Assembly (NCBI GenBank): GCA_017632155.1
Contig: JAGBRZ010000190.1
Coordinates: forward strand, 45,984 to 109,983
Origin: Clostridia bacterium
GTDB taxonomy: Bacteria; Bacillota_A; Clostridia; Oscillospirales; CAG-272
Length of the DNA stretch: 64,000 bases
Reading direction: 5' to 3'
Shown: positions 52,991-62,493 of the stretch, piece after piece
Layout of the letters: the number at the start of each line of letters is the position of its first letter
Position numbering within the stretch: the stretch's first letter is position 1
Translations under genes and position numbers: made by a program
The notes under the pieces: generated by a model
What the model saw: only the letters and a program-made list of their open reading frames with translations
Databases searched by the model: none
What the model was told of the DNA's origin: nothing

Positions 52991-54436
52991 ATGAAAGTAA
53001 GCGGACTCAGTTTATTAAATGGGCGTGTCACTGGATCTCATGATTTAGTTAAGAATAAGTTAGTACACGCAGCATCAGCCTCGAACCGCTGGAGTAGTTC
53101 TGAGAACAACCAGACTAACGCATGGAACGTCAACTTCTCCAATGGTAACTTCAACAACAACAACAAGTATAACAGTAACGTAGTTAGGGCTGTGTGTGAA
53201 TTTGAAAACGAAGTCCAAGGTTGGGTAGATGCCTTTTTCGATTGTTGTAGACATAAAAAGACGAGTCATCAATGTACGCTTTATAGGTTATTTGCCGAAG
53301 AAGACATTCCAAGATTAGCGTATGAGGCAATTTCCAGAACATATACACCAACAACAAGTACATGTTTTGTAGTTACCAGACCTAAACTTAGAGAAGTTTT
53401 CGCGGCCAATTTTAGAGATAGAATTGTACAGCATTGGATATGTTTACGTTTGGAGCCTTTGTTTGAACAACGCTTCCAGGAGCAAGGCAATGTATCGTTC
53501 AATTGTCGTAAAGAATACGGTACCACAAAAGCTGTAGAGAAACTTAGCAACGATATGAAGATTGTCAGTAAGCACTACAAGTATGAGGCTTATATTGGCA
53601 AATTTGATATTCGTTCTTTCTTTATGAGCATTGACTGCCAGGTGTTAGAAGATTTATTAATACCGTTTATACGTCAGAATTATGAAGGCGATGATATTGA
53701 AACATTAATTTATCTGACACAAGCAACGATTCGTCACGCTCCTCAGAATGATTGTGAAAGACGAGGCGATTTGACATTGTGGGACAAACTGGAGAAACAT
53801 AAAAGTCTATTTTATGCTCAACCGATGACTGGTATGCCAATTGGGAATCTGACCAGTCAACTTTTTGCAAATTTCTATATGTCTTATTTTGACGAGTATA
53901 TGTTGCAAGAATGTGGAAAACGTGATTGTAGATATATTCGTTTTGTAGATGATTTTTGCATCACAGGTCCACGCAAGCAAGACATAATTGACTTGTATCA
54001 TCTTGCATCAAAATACTTGTCGGACACGCTTCACATCCAGCTCCATATTGATAAGTTCTATTTACAGGAAGTCAAGAAAGGAGTCAAATTTGTTGGCAGT
54101 GTCATCAAACGCTATCGTACATATTTGAGTAACCGTACAGTCGGTTCAATGCACAATGCGATTGCAGTATTAGACAAGATATGCAAGCGTGTATATGAGA
54201 GTGATGAGCCTGATATGATGGACTTACTACAACTTGAACGAGCTGTTAGTGGAATGAATAGCTATTTTGGATTTCTCATCCATTGCAATAGTTATGGCAT
54301 AAGACGCGGTGCTTTCAATGACTGCCAGTATTTCTGGAAGGTGTGTTATGTAAAAGGCCGTTTTCAGGTAGTCAAAATCAAACAGCAATATGAGGTTTCA
54401 ACAAAACTTATAGAAGAATATGGATTTAACGTATAA
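52991..54436 (+). CDS. DGR reverse transcriptase with TR-encoded N-terminus
   Basis: 481-codon frame. RT motifs: KFDIRSFFMSID at 204-215, the DGR-type GMPIGNLTSQLFANFY at 281-296 and RFVDDF at 317-322. Residues 29-71 are the translation of TR. No ATG lies between TR and the RT domain (about residue 80 on), so translation either runs through TR from 52991 or starts at a non-ATG codon such as the GTG near the TR end. The enzyme copies TR RNA with mistakes opposite adenine. Confidence 0.92.
   Translation: MKVSGLSLLNGRVTGSHDLVKNKLVHAASASNRWSSSENNQTNAWNVNFSNGNFNNNNKYNSNVVRAVCEFENEVQGWVDAFFDCCRHKKTSHQCTLYRLFAEEDIPRLAYEAISRTYTPTTSTCFVVTRPKLREVFAANFRDRIVQHWICLRLEPLFEQRFQEQGNVSFNCRKEYGTTKAVEKLSNDMKIVSKHYKYEAYIGKFDIRSFFMSIDCQVLEDLLIPFIRQNYEGDDIETLIYLTQATIRHAPQNDCERRGDLTLWDKLEKHKSLFYAQPMTGMPIGNLTSQLFANFYMSYFDEYMLQECGKRDCRYIRFVDDFCITGPRKQDIIDLYHLASKYLSDTLHIQLHIDKFYLQEVKKGVKFVGSVIKRYRTYLSNRTVGSMHNAIAVLDKICKRVYESDEPDMMDLLQLERAVSGMNSYFGFLIHCNSYGIRRGAFNDCQYFWKVCYVKGRFQVVKIKQQYEVSTKLIEEYGFNV
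53076..53203 (+). repeat. DGR template repeat (TR)
   Basis: 128 nt, very rich in AAC/AAT codons (runs of AAC at about 53154-53166), in the same reading frame as VR, starting CAGCCTCG and ending GTGTGTGAATTT. It lies inside the start of the RT frame and next to avd, the standard compact DGR order. Confidence 0.95.
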
Positions 54437-54779
54437 CTACACAGATTGTCCACCCCAGTTCGTTACATTTGAACGTCACCTTGGGCAGAAAGTTTACACC
54501 ATTAACTTCAATGTCGAAGAACAGGATGGTAACGAGGCACAAAACGGACAAAGGTATCGTTACAACACAGTAACCCTTCCAGTCGGCCAATTTGACCGCG
54601 CTACAGTCATTTCTACGTTGATTAGGCAGAAGTATCGAGACGATGAAATGCAAGCAATTATTAACAATTACTTGCTTGACCCGGAAGATGCGGAAGCGGT
54701 TGCAGAATTTAATATGATGCAAGAATATCGAAGGTTTGCTAAAACGATTGCGGATTCGTTTTTACAAGCCATTGATTAA
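54420..54779 (+). CDS. hypothetical protein after the DGR RT
   Basis: 119 residues, overlapping the RT stop by 17 nt. Acidic C-terminal helix (LLDPEDAEAVAEFNMMQEYRRFAK). It is probably a small tail-related protein that follows the cassette rather than a DGR part. No family recognised. Confidence 0.6.
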   Translation: MDLTYNYTDCPPQFVTFERHLGQKVYTINFNVEEQDGNEAQNGQRYRYNTVTLPVGQFDRATVISTLIRQKYRDDEMQAIINNYLLDPEDAEAVAEFNMMQEYRRFAKTIADSFLQAID

Positions 54780-54802
54780 CTCAGTTTTATACCCGTAATT
54801 TG

Positions 54803-54845
54803 ATAGGAAGCGAACAACTTTAGGGCTGCTCGCTTCCTATTCTTC
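54803..54845 (+). terminator. rho-independent terminator
   Basis: ATAGGAAGCGA 54803-54813 pairs with TCGCTTCCTAT 54830-54840, followed by TCTTCTT. Its 3' arm overlaps CTATTC copy 7. Confidence 0.65.
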
Positions 54846-54853
54846 TTAAAACA
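54837..54853 (+). promoter_or_regulatory. CTATTC late motif, copy 7
   Basis: CTATTCTTCTTAAAACA starts 24 nt before the next start codon and overlaps the terminator arm. Confidence 0.45.
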
Positions 54854-54860
54854 ATTATAT

Positions 54861-57533
54861 ATGGCAACAATAGCAAAAGGTATGATTACGTTGGTGAATG
54901 TGAACGATGCTTATACGGTATCGGCCACCCCTAACGTATGTGCTATCAAAGCGGATTTTGATGGCACTCACCCTGTTTTAGATGATGCCTATTGTGATAT
55001 TACAGTTGTTAGGGGCGATGTTAAAGTCCCATTCACAATTACTTCCATAACACCCAGCCACGCAGGAATAAAGTATGAGATTGGTGGTACAGATGCAACG
55101 AAGCGGCTGGCTCTTACTGATATTCCAGTTGACGCTTTGTCTGGCACAGTTACCGCAGAGGTTGCAACCGAGGATGAGTTCGTTGCTACCGTTATTTTCC
55201 AATATTCAGTTATGCGTGAATCAACTATGCTTGACTGGATTAAGGACTGGGAAAACAATAAAACCACAATTGGCAGCACATACCTTATTACTCCGAAACT
55301 ATTTGTTGGCAAGAAGGTAGAAGCAGAAGCTGATTTGAAGGTTTTGACTGGCGTATATATTGGACCTGACAGTGATAATGGTGCTGGTATTTACGGTTAC
55401 AAACAAGGCGAAGATATATTCCATATCAACGAAACTGGCGGTCATATTGGCGGCTGGGATATTAACAATGGAGGTATTCAAACAGCAGATGGGACATTAA
55501 AGTTACTATCTGAAGGCTCCATCATTTCCAGTGATAAGAATGGTAATGTTGTTTGGGGATTGTATAAGTCAGGAGAGGCTACTTTTGCACAAGGCAATGT
55601 AATCTTTTATGCAGATGGTAGTGCTGAATTTGCTGGAACTATCATTTCTCATAATGGTGTAATCGGAGGCTGGTATATTGGCGACCACGTATTGAAAAGC
55701 AGATCTATATGTTTTGATGCTAATCACAACTATGTGGGCGTTGCTGCTAATTCTGGTGAATCAGCTATGGATGATTGGGATGCCGACCTTCATGCCTTCT
55801 GGGTACATTCCAATGGCGGTGTCAAAATGTATTGGAATAATGCAAATGATTATGGACTTGAAGGCTATTTGCCGATGACTGGCGTAGATGGCGGTGAAGT
55901 TTCATTACATTGCACATTCAAATTAGGTAATCAGAATTTTATTGCCGGCTGGAACTTTGATGATGTAGCCATTTGGACTGGTGATAAAATGAATACTGCC
56001 CAGCAATATACAAGTGGATCTGGAAGCATTACGCTTGGTTCTATGGGTCTTCGTGGCAACAAGTGGTATATCGACTCGAATGGCGATATGTCATTTATGG
56101 GAGGTAAAATCAAATTCTCAGCTGCTGATGACGGCGGTGAGATTGTGGGTTGGAAATTGAATCCAAACCGTTTGTCAACCAATAATGTTGCGCTTGTTTC
56201 TGATGGTTCTGTGACCGGCTTGTACATGAGTGCAAGTGCCAATGCAAATTTCAATTCTCGTGCATCTGTATCATTGGAAGAGTTTATCGACTCTAACGGT
56301 GGTATCTATATCAACATTAATGATAATGGTGCAGAATTAGCAGCTTATGATTTGAATGGTAAGAAACTTTTCAAAATCAAGAGTGATGATGTAAGTAGTA
56401 TAGCTGGCTGGAACTTTGACAACACTATGCTATATACGGGTACGAAGATTGCAGATGTTACAGGCTTTACAGCTAATTCAGATTCTATTTCACTTTCTCC
56501 TTTAGGCATATTCGGATATAAATGGCGTTTGTGTGTCAATGGTGATGGAGCTGTTGCCGGTGGCAATATTAGTTGGGACCAACAAGGTAATGTCACATTT
56601 GCAGATTCCGTAAAGATTGGTTGGAACAATTTGGGTGGCACCATTATCAACTCTGAAGGTGTATTTGCGGGTAAAATCAGTGCGGACAATATTACAGCTG
56701 GCACCATTTCTACGGCAAATATTAAGAATGCTTCTGGTACGTGGTACTTAAATCAGGATGGTTCAGGTGCTTTGGCGAATGGCAATGTGTCTTGGCAATC
56801 TAATGGTGAAGTAACATTTACTGGAAAAATTATCGCAAAAAGTGGGTCGATTGGTGGTTTTGAGATTAGTAATGACCATATTGGTGTAAGTTCGAGTGCA
56901 TCTGATTCAGGCGATGCGGCATGGGCTGCATTGTCAATATATAAAGATTTCTTCAAAGTTGGTGGTGCGAAGGGGTATGTGATGTTTGGTGACGATGTGA
57001 TTCCTGCGAGTGTTGGTGGAGCATTTACTGCTGTAGGACGTATCGTTAATCAGGCACCAAATACATGGGGAAGCTATGGATTTGATCAAGCAAACTATGG
57101 ATTATTTATAGATGTCACAGGTGGTACCAAAAATTATGGTATTTCATCAAACGCCGCATTAATGGCACCAGCATTTATTAATACCAAAGCAAAAATACTC
57201 ACCTTTGTATCTGGAAGTGGATATACCTTAGACTTTTCACAGCATAATATAATTTTGATGTATTATAATGATGCCAATTATAGTGGTACAGAAGTCACTT
57301 TGCCTACTGAATCAAGTGTAGCGCGTCAATTTGGATTAAGCACATTACCCAATGATTTTGCTACAATTGTTACCTTTAGGGTCAGAGAAGGTTCAAAATA
57401 CATTACGTTGAAAGGTATTTATAATGCCAATGAAAGCTCGCAAGATTACAAAATGAATGCGGGTGATTCAGTCATGGTCTTGATTAGTAAAGTAGATGGG
57501 TTTAGATACCAAATATTAAATCATGCAAGTTAA
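54861..57533 (+). CDS. repetitive tail fibre-like protein
   Basis: 890 residues. A repeat beginning with a GGW or AGW box recurs near residues 197, 268, 362, 427, 514 and 664 (GGWDINNGG, GGWYIGDHV, AGWNFDDVA, VGWKLNPNR, AGWNFDNTM, GGFEISNDH), and an NxSWxxxGxVTF box recurs near 570 and 635. The fold is probably an extended beta-structured shaft. It shares the latter box with the 818-residue tail protein. Confidence 0.7.
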   Translation: MATIAKGMITLVNVNDAYTVSATPNVCAIKADFDGTHPVLDDAYCDITVVRGDVKVPFTITSITPSHAGIKYEIGGTDATKRLALTDIPVDALSGTVTAEVATEDEFVATVIFQYSVMRESTMLDWIKDWENNKTTIGSTYLITPKLFVGKKVEAEADLKVLTGVYIGPDSDNGAGIYGYKQGEDIFHINETGGHIGGWDINNGGIQTADGTLKLLSEGSIISSDKNGNVVWGLYKSGEATFAQGNVIFYADGSAEFAGTIISHNGVIGGWYIGDHVLKSRSICFDANHNYVGVAANSGESAMDDWDADLHAFWVHSNGGVKMYWNNANDYGLEGYLPMTGVDGGEVSLHCTFKLGNQNFIAGWNFDDVAIWTGDKMNTAQQYTSGSGSITLGSMGLRGNKWYIDSNGDMSFMGGKIKFSAADDGGEIVGWKLNPNRLSTNNVALVSDGSVTGLYMSASANANFNSRASVSLEEFIDSNGGIYININDNGAELAAYDLNGKKLFKIKSDDVSSIAGWNFDNTMLYTGTKIADVTGFTANSDSISLSPLGIFGYKWRLCVNGDGAVAGGNISWDQQGNVTFADSVKIGWNNLGGTIINSEGVFAGKISADNITAGTISTANIKNASGTWYLNQDGSGALANGNVSWQSNGEVTFTGKIIAKSGSIGGFEISNDHIGVSSSASDSGDAAWAALSIYKDFFKVGGAKGYVMFGDDVIPASVGGAFTAVGRIVNQAPNTWGSYGFDQANYGLFIDVTGGTKNYGISSNAALMAPAFINTKAKILTFVSGSGYTLDFSQHNIILMYYNDANYSGTEVTLPTESSVARQFGLSTLPNDFATIVTFRVREGSKYITLKGIYNANESSQDYKMNAGDSVMVLISKVDGFRYQILNHAS

Positions 57534-58228
57534 TGCGTAAAGACATAGAAATACATATCAATACAGGAGACATCACGTTATCTCCTCACAACAAATTCAT
57601 TCTCCGTCCATTCAATTGGGTGGAGAATGATGCTGGCTTAATACGATACATTTACGGTGAGATTACGCTTCCAGCCACATTGCCGGAATCATCCATTAAA
57701 GCAAACGGCATATACCTCACGATCCCTTATACGCCAATCTATCAAGAGTTCTATGTGCGTATTAAGCGTGAGTATGAAGATGGTTCATATACATTCTTAT
57801 ACAACCCTGTAGACGGTTCAGAATGGTTCTTGGTAAAGGCAGCTAAGTATGGTGGGAAGTTTGTGAATGTGTACGCTTCTGAATTAATCACCATTTCAGA
57901 ATCATCGTTCCATATTCGCCTCAACAAAGGTGTAGCAGAGATTTATTCCAGTGCAGAGAGCGATGTGAATATCATCAAAGCCAATCGTCAAAATGCAAAC
58001 ATGATGTTGAAGTGCATTCCGACCAACTGTTACCGATACCCGTTGACCGGCGTAGGCTTGATCCGTTGGTCTCAAAGCAACATTGACCATACAGAATTGG
58101 CAGATGTATTGAAGCGTGAATTTGAAGAAGATGGAGTGAAAGTCAACAACGCAAGTTATGACTTTGATACCAGCGATTTGTATCTTGATTTAGATACCTC
58201 AAACGTAGATAGCGATGGCAATTCATAA
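57533..58228 (+). CDS. hypothetical tail protein
   Basis: 231 residues, beta-rich N-terminal part (MRKDIEIHINTGDITLSPHNKFILRPFNWVE), sharing one base with the previous gene and overlapping the next by 14 nt. Position suggests a baseplate or tail component; no family recognised. Confidence 0.6.
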   Translation: MRKDIEIHINTGDITLSPHNKFILRPFNWVENDAGLIRYIYGEITLPATLPESSIKANGIYLTIPYTPIYQEFYVRIKREYEDGSYTFLYNPVDGSEWFLVKAAKYGGKFVNVYASELITISESSFHIRLNKGVAEIYSSAESDVNIIKANRQNANMMLKCIPTNCYRYPLTGVGLIRWSQSNIDHTELADVLKREFEEDGVKVNNASYDFDTSDLYLDLDTSNVDSDGNS

Positions 58229-59090
58229 AGTAACAGCTAACCAAAATATATGGGATGTTGCCCTTCAGTTATACGGCACGATTGAAGGTGTATTCGACTT
58301 GCTGATAAGCAACCCAGCATTAACAATGACAACGGATTTGGTGCCTGGCATGGAGCTGGAATATCACGATTACTTTGTCATCAACGAAGGCATTGTTTCC
58401 AGTCTTAAATCAAACAATCTCATTCCAGGTAACGGTCAACGCCATGTGTATTATAAGCATACAACAGAACCGCTGGTGTTTATTTGTGGCGTTCCGGCAG
58501 ACCAAGAGTTTATGGACTTTTCGGTAAGTGGCGATGGAACTATGATAATTGATTGGGGAGACAATACAGAGTTGGAATGTGTGAAACTATCACACACAAC
58601 ACGTAGACTCCAGCATTACTTCGACAATACAGTAGATGAACGCAGAGCAAGAATTTATGGCAATTTCAACATCTTATCGTTGAATGCTTCTCTGTTGAAA
58701 GGTGATTTATTCACAGTTCGCCCTGTTATTGTAGATGAATTTATTTCCAGAGCAAACGGCAATTCATTGAAAGGGCTATTCTTATTCAATGGAACTGTAA
58801 AGATAGATTTACAAACTATGGTCATTTCGGATTTATCCCCGATATATGACATGAGCTTGCAAGAGTTGAATCTCCTTCAGGTCAAATTCACAGACGTTAG
58901 CGTACTGGATAATTACTTGGTTCACATCGCGGAGAATTATGGCAACAGAAGAGACTGCACGGTGTATCTTGATACAGAACCTACTGAGGTTGGAATGAAT
59001 GCGATTCAAACCATTATCAATGAGCCTGCTTGGAATCAGGCTGGCAAATGGAAGTTTATAATTAATGATGTAGTATATACCAAAGAATAA
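58215..59090 (+). CDS. LysM-like tail protein (gpX-like N-terminus)
   Basis: 291 residues. Residues 1-55 (HKVTANQNIWDVALQLYGTIEGVFDLLISNPAL...LVPGMELEY) have the shape of a LysM or tail protein X domain, which contacts peptidoglycan or tail parts. The rest is a leucine-repeat-like beta segment (LFNGTVKIDLQTMVISDLSPIYDMSLQELNLLQVKFTDVSVLDN). Confidence 0.65.
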   Translation: MAIHKVTANQNIWDVALQLYGTIEGVFDLLISNPALTMTTDLVPGMELEYHDYFVINEGIVSSLKSNNLIPGNGQRHVYYKHTTEPLVFICGVPADQEFMDFSVSGDGTMIIDWGDNTELECVKLSHTTRRLQHYFDNTVDERRARIYGNFNILSLNASLLKGDLFTVRPVIVDEFISRANGNSLKGLFLFNGTVKIDLQTMVISDLSPIYDMSLQELNLLQVKFTDVSVLDNYLVHIAENYGNRRDCTVYLDTEPTEVGMNAIQTIINEPAWNQAGKWKFIINDVVYTKE

Positions 59091-59092
59091 CA

Positions 59093-60013
59093 ATGGCACG
59101 TACTTTAACTGAAATCTACACCGTAGCAAAGGAATGTAGAAACCAATATTTAGAGTTGACTGAGTTCCAAAACAGCTCTAAAATGTCGATTTTGGATGCG
59201 TTTACTTGGGTAACGTCATCTTGCATTTGGGCTTTTGAAAACATACTCGATGTCTTCAAGGTTGACTTAGCTAAAGACCTCCAGAACCGTATCAACGGCA
59301 GTCCTGCATATTACGCTAACGCTTTGCTAAAATATCAAAGCGGTGATGAACTGGAGATGAACGATGAAGGCACAGCGTTTTCTTATCCTACAATTGATGA
59401 GACTAAGCGTATCATCACCAGAGTTAGTTATTCTGAGCATACTGAAGAGGGATTCTTTGATAAGGAACTGGTTCTTAAAATTGCAACAGGCGCACCGGGT
59501 GCTTATGAGCGAGTTAGCGAGGAAGAGTTGCTTGCTGTTCGTGCATATTTTCACCAGATCTCTTTTGCCGGAACACATGCCACTATTGTAAGTAGAAAGG
59601 GTGATATTCTTGTGCCGAGAGTGACTGTTTATTATGATGGCGCAGTAAGTGAGGAAGAGGTGTATTCAAACATTGAAAATGCCCTTAATAACTTTATAGC
59701 TAACATTAGTTTTGATGGTGTAATTTACACCCAGAAGATCATAGACGCTATTCAAAAGGCAGATCATGTAGTTGACGTGTACGTTGACACCACTCACAGT
59801 GATTTGCAAGGTATTTTCATTGCACAATACGATGACGATAACTTGTTGATTCCTGTTGATACTGATGACAACGGCGAGGTGATTAGCTATGAACAACGAG
59901 TTGATAGATGCTTTGTCCCTAACAGCGGATTTATCAAACAGAGTTCGCGTTCTGGAGAGGAAGAGAGTATCATGACATGGAAGGAAGCAATCACATTAAA
60001 AATTGAGCAATAA
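59093..60013 (+). CDS. baseplate assembly protein, J-like
   Basis: 306 residues. The features GSPAYYANALLKYQSGDELEM and a C-terminal GVIYTQKIIDAIQKADHVVDVYVD resemble gpJ/gp6-type baseplate wedge proteins. Location in the baseplate block supports this. Moderate confidence. Confidence 0.6.
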   Translation: MARTLTEIYTVAKECRNQYLELTEFQNSSKMSILDAFTWVTSSCIWAFENILDVFKVDLAKDLQNRINGSPAYYANALLKYQSGDELEMNDEGTAFSYPTIDETKRIITRVSYSEHTEEGFFDKELVLKIATGAPGAYERVSEEELLAVRAYFHQISFAGTHATIVSRKGDILVPRVTVYYDGAVSEEEVYSNIENALNNFIANISFDGVIYTQKIIDAIQKADHVVDVYVDTTHSDLQGIFIAQYDDDNLLIPVDTDDNGEVISYEQRVDRCFVPNSGFIKQSSRSGEEESIMTWKEAITLKIEQ

Positions 60014-60543
60014 TGAGATATTATATCAATTTCGATAAAACTATCAATCAATTTGTGCCACACTATCTTGGTGGGCGCAAGTTGATTTTGCTCTTACAGT
60101 CGTGTCTTAAACCTCTGCAATCAGTTAATGAATCATTTGTTGACTGGGCCAAAGAAACGAGAATCGAGGCTGCTATGACCTCCCAGGTTTTTAAGTTTGA
60201 GTGGTTCCTAAACCGTAAATTCAAGAAGTATTTTTTGAACGGTGCAGGGAAAATATCAATCCAAAACGGAGTGAAACTGGGCGTTCCAATCTATCACCAG
60301 TCAGCAGATATAGCACAGGCAGACAATATGCTGATTTACCAGGAATCAGAAGGTACTCGCTTGGGAGAGACGTTGTACTACGCGAATGAAAAGACTGATG
60401 AGAGCAGCGTTAGCTTTACGGTCTTTACCCCTCAAATAGATGAAACTTTAATTACACGTGAGGCTTATTTGGCCATGCTGTCTTACTATGTAGACAAATA
60501 TAGACTTGCTGGAAAAACTTATAATATCAAATTTAACGCTTAA
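60013..60543 (+). CDS. hypothetical baseplate protein
   Basis: 176 residues, MRYYINFDKTINQFVPHYLGG..., sharing single bases with both neighbours. It lies between the J-like and fibre genes, as wedge or I-like proteins do. The family is not recognised from sequence. Confidence 0.6.
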   Translation: MRYYINFDKTINQFVPHYLGGRKLILLLQSCLKPLQSVNESFVDWAKETRIEAAMTSQVFKFEWFLNRKFKKYFLNGAGKISIQNGVKLGVPIYHQSADIAQADNMLIYQESEGTRLGETLYYANEKTDESSVSFTVFTPQIDETLITREAYLAMLSYYVDKYRLAGKTYNIKFNA

Positions 60544-62309
60544 TGAAAGAATTTAGCGCACAAACGGGTGGTCGATATACATACGTTGATGATATTGTAA
60601 ATTTGCAGGAGTTGTCGTTGGCATTTGCCAGCATTTTTAACAACTGTGATAACTTTATCATTAGCGGATGTGAAATATCAGGCACATCTATTTCTGAAGG
60701 CTATGTATATATCAATGGCAAAATACGCCGCTTCACAGGTGTATCAGGCATTACCACATGGCCACAATATATTTACGAAAGTAATAAAACAGAGACTGTA
60801 GCATACGCCAGCGGTTCAGACAAGGTTGGTCGTAATGTATATGGTTGTGCAATTGCTAAAACCGTCCCTTCCGCTTTAGATCCTTTGACTGGGGCCACCC
60901 CATCATTTATCAAGTTGACATCAGGAGGCGGTCTTACAATGAATGACGCACTCTTCGGTAAGTATGCGTTATTGTTAAAGTCTGCTGCTGGTCAGCAAAC
61001 TGTAAGTGACATTATTACTTTCAACAATAATGTTAATGTAAATGGTGCATTGACAACAAAGGGCCGCACATCGTTGGTGAATGGAAATGCCACTTGTCAA
61101 ATGTACTATTCAGGTGGTAACTTGGTAATTCAATCACAAGTCGCTGCTGGAGTAGTGTATCGTTTTGTTGTTACAAACGGTGTTGGCTTCCAGTTCTATA
61201 TTAACGACACTGTGGTCTATACGGTGTCAAGTTCACGACTTGCTACTCCGTTACCTATTGCAACCCCAGAATGTGTTGCCGGCAACATTGGTGTTGAAAG
61301 TAGTAACATCATCAATAAGGGTCATGCCAGTGATAGTGCTTGTATCAATATCAATATGACAGGTTACAATGGTGGTGTTGATTATTATCGCAATACTTAC
61401 ATTGGCAACGGTAAAGGTACAGCGATAATTGCGATTACAGGTAGTACAAGCGTGGTGCAAATAAATGGCCGCGTAAATATCAATTCTACAACTGTACAGG
61501 GCCTGATTCTGCAATGCGCACATAGTAAGGATAATGTAGCACTGAGAAAGACCGTTGTATGGGCTGATTCTGCTAATAATCACATTGCGTATATTGGCTA
61601 CAACCAAACTGCGAACAATATCTTTGAAATCAAGAATACGATAGCCAACATTACTATTACTGGTTTGGAGGCTGTGGATCTTGGTCCTGCTATTAAAGAG
61701 AATGGTGTATTGCTCTCTGAGAAGTATGCAACCAATACTAATCTCACCAAAGTATTGGAGACGAAAGCAAACGCTTCAGCCGTTTACACAACAACCCAAG
61801 CAGACACTAAGTTTGCAAGCAAGAATGGCGGTTTCACCCAGTTTGCGACAGCTCATACAAAGGCTCAACTTCGTGCGCAAATTGAAGCTGTGTCTGCTTC
61901 AGATATGGTAAACGTACACCCTACAAAGGCTAATCTGTTATCAGATATGGCTACCACTGAAGAGAAGAAGGCCCAAATACGTCAGAATATCGGAGCCGCT
62001 AAGGAAGGCTCATACCAGGCTAAGTTAGCAGATACTGGATGGGTGTATATTACAAGCGGTCTTTATGCACGCCAAATTGGTAATATCGTGTGTATTCAAG
62101 GTACAGTCAAAACAGCACATAGTGGTAATGTCTTTACCCTACCAAATTCAATTGATGCTCCAAAGTACGATGTCGCATTCTGTACTGCAACTGACTACAA
62201 CAGCCCTTGGACTTGTAAATTACCATCAGGCAAAAAAACTTGTTCAATTGTATATTGCAATGGAGCCTGTGGTAAGACTATATCTTTTTCAATGACTTAT
62301 ATGGTATAA
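60543..62309 (+). CDS. tail fibre protein
   Basis: 588 residues. An N-terminal attachment segment (SGTSISEGYVYINGKIRRF) is followed by a repetitive beta shaft, then a helical stretch (TNTNLTKVLETKANASAVYTTTQADTKF), and a C-terminal receptor-binding-like domain (GWVYITSGLYARQIGNIVCIQG...). The ALTKANL-like register (HTKAQLRAQIEAVSA; KANLLSDMATTEEKKAQIRQNIG) is usual in fibres. Confidence 0.75.
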   Translation: MKEFSAQTGGRYTYVDDIVNLQELSLAFASIFNNCDNFIISGCEISGTSISEGYVYINGKIRRFTGVSGITTWPQYIYESNKTETVAYASGSDKVGRNVYGCAIAKTVPSALDPLTGATPSFIKLTSGGGLTMNDALFGKYALLLKSAAGQQTVSDIITFNNNVNVNGALTTKGRTSLVNGNATCQMYYSGGNLVIQSQVAAGVVYRFVVTNGVGFQFYINDTVVYTVSSSRLATPLPIATPECVAGNIGVESSNIINKGHASDSACININMTGYNGGVDYYRNTYIGNGKGTAIIAITGSTSVVQINGRVNINSTTVQGLILQCAHSKDNVALRKTVVWADSANNHIAYIGYNQTANNIFEIKNTIANITITGLEAVDLGPAIKENGVLLSEKYATNTNLTKVLETKANASAVYTTTQADTKFASKNGGFTQFATAHTKAQLRAQIEAVSASDMVNVHPTKANLLSDMATTEEKKAQIRQNIGAAKEGSYQAKLADTGWVYITSGLYARQIGNIVCIQGTVKTAHSGNVFTLPNSIDAPKYDVAFCTATDYNSPWTCKLPSGKKTCSIVYCNGACGKTISFSMTYMV

Positions 62310-62313
62310 AGCA

Positions 62314-62493
62314 ATGAAGATTCACACTTTTGTACGAGACACTAAATTGATGAAGCAAAATGAGAGAGAAGCAGTTGCAAAACGAGAAAAGCTCTTCAAA
62401 CGCCAACAACGAGCAGCAGAAAGCGCAGAGCAAGCCGAAACGCAAGAAGCCGCGCCGAAAAGTAGGAAGAAAAAGAATAAAGAGGCAGTTTGA
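62314..62493 (+). CDS. small charged protein, short frame
   Basis: 59 residues, MKIHTFVRDTKLMKQNEREAV..., extremely rich in charged residues and glutamine (KRQQRAAESAEQAETQEAAPKSRKKKNKEAV). It starts 4 nt after the fibre stop, the expected spacing for a real gene here, but overlaps the next frame by 134 nt. One of the two overlapping starts is probably wrong. Confidence 0.45.
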   Translation: MKIHTFVRDTKLMKQNEREAVAKREKLFKRQQRAAESAEQAETQEAAPKSRKKKNKEAV

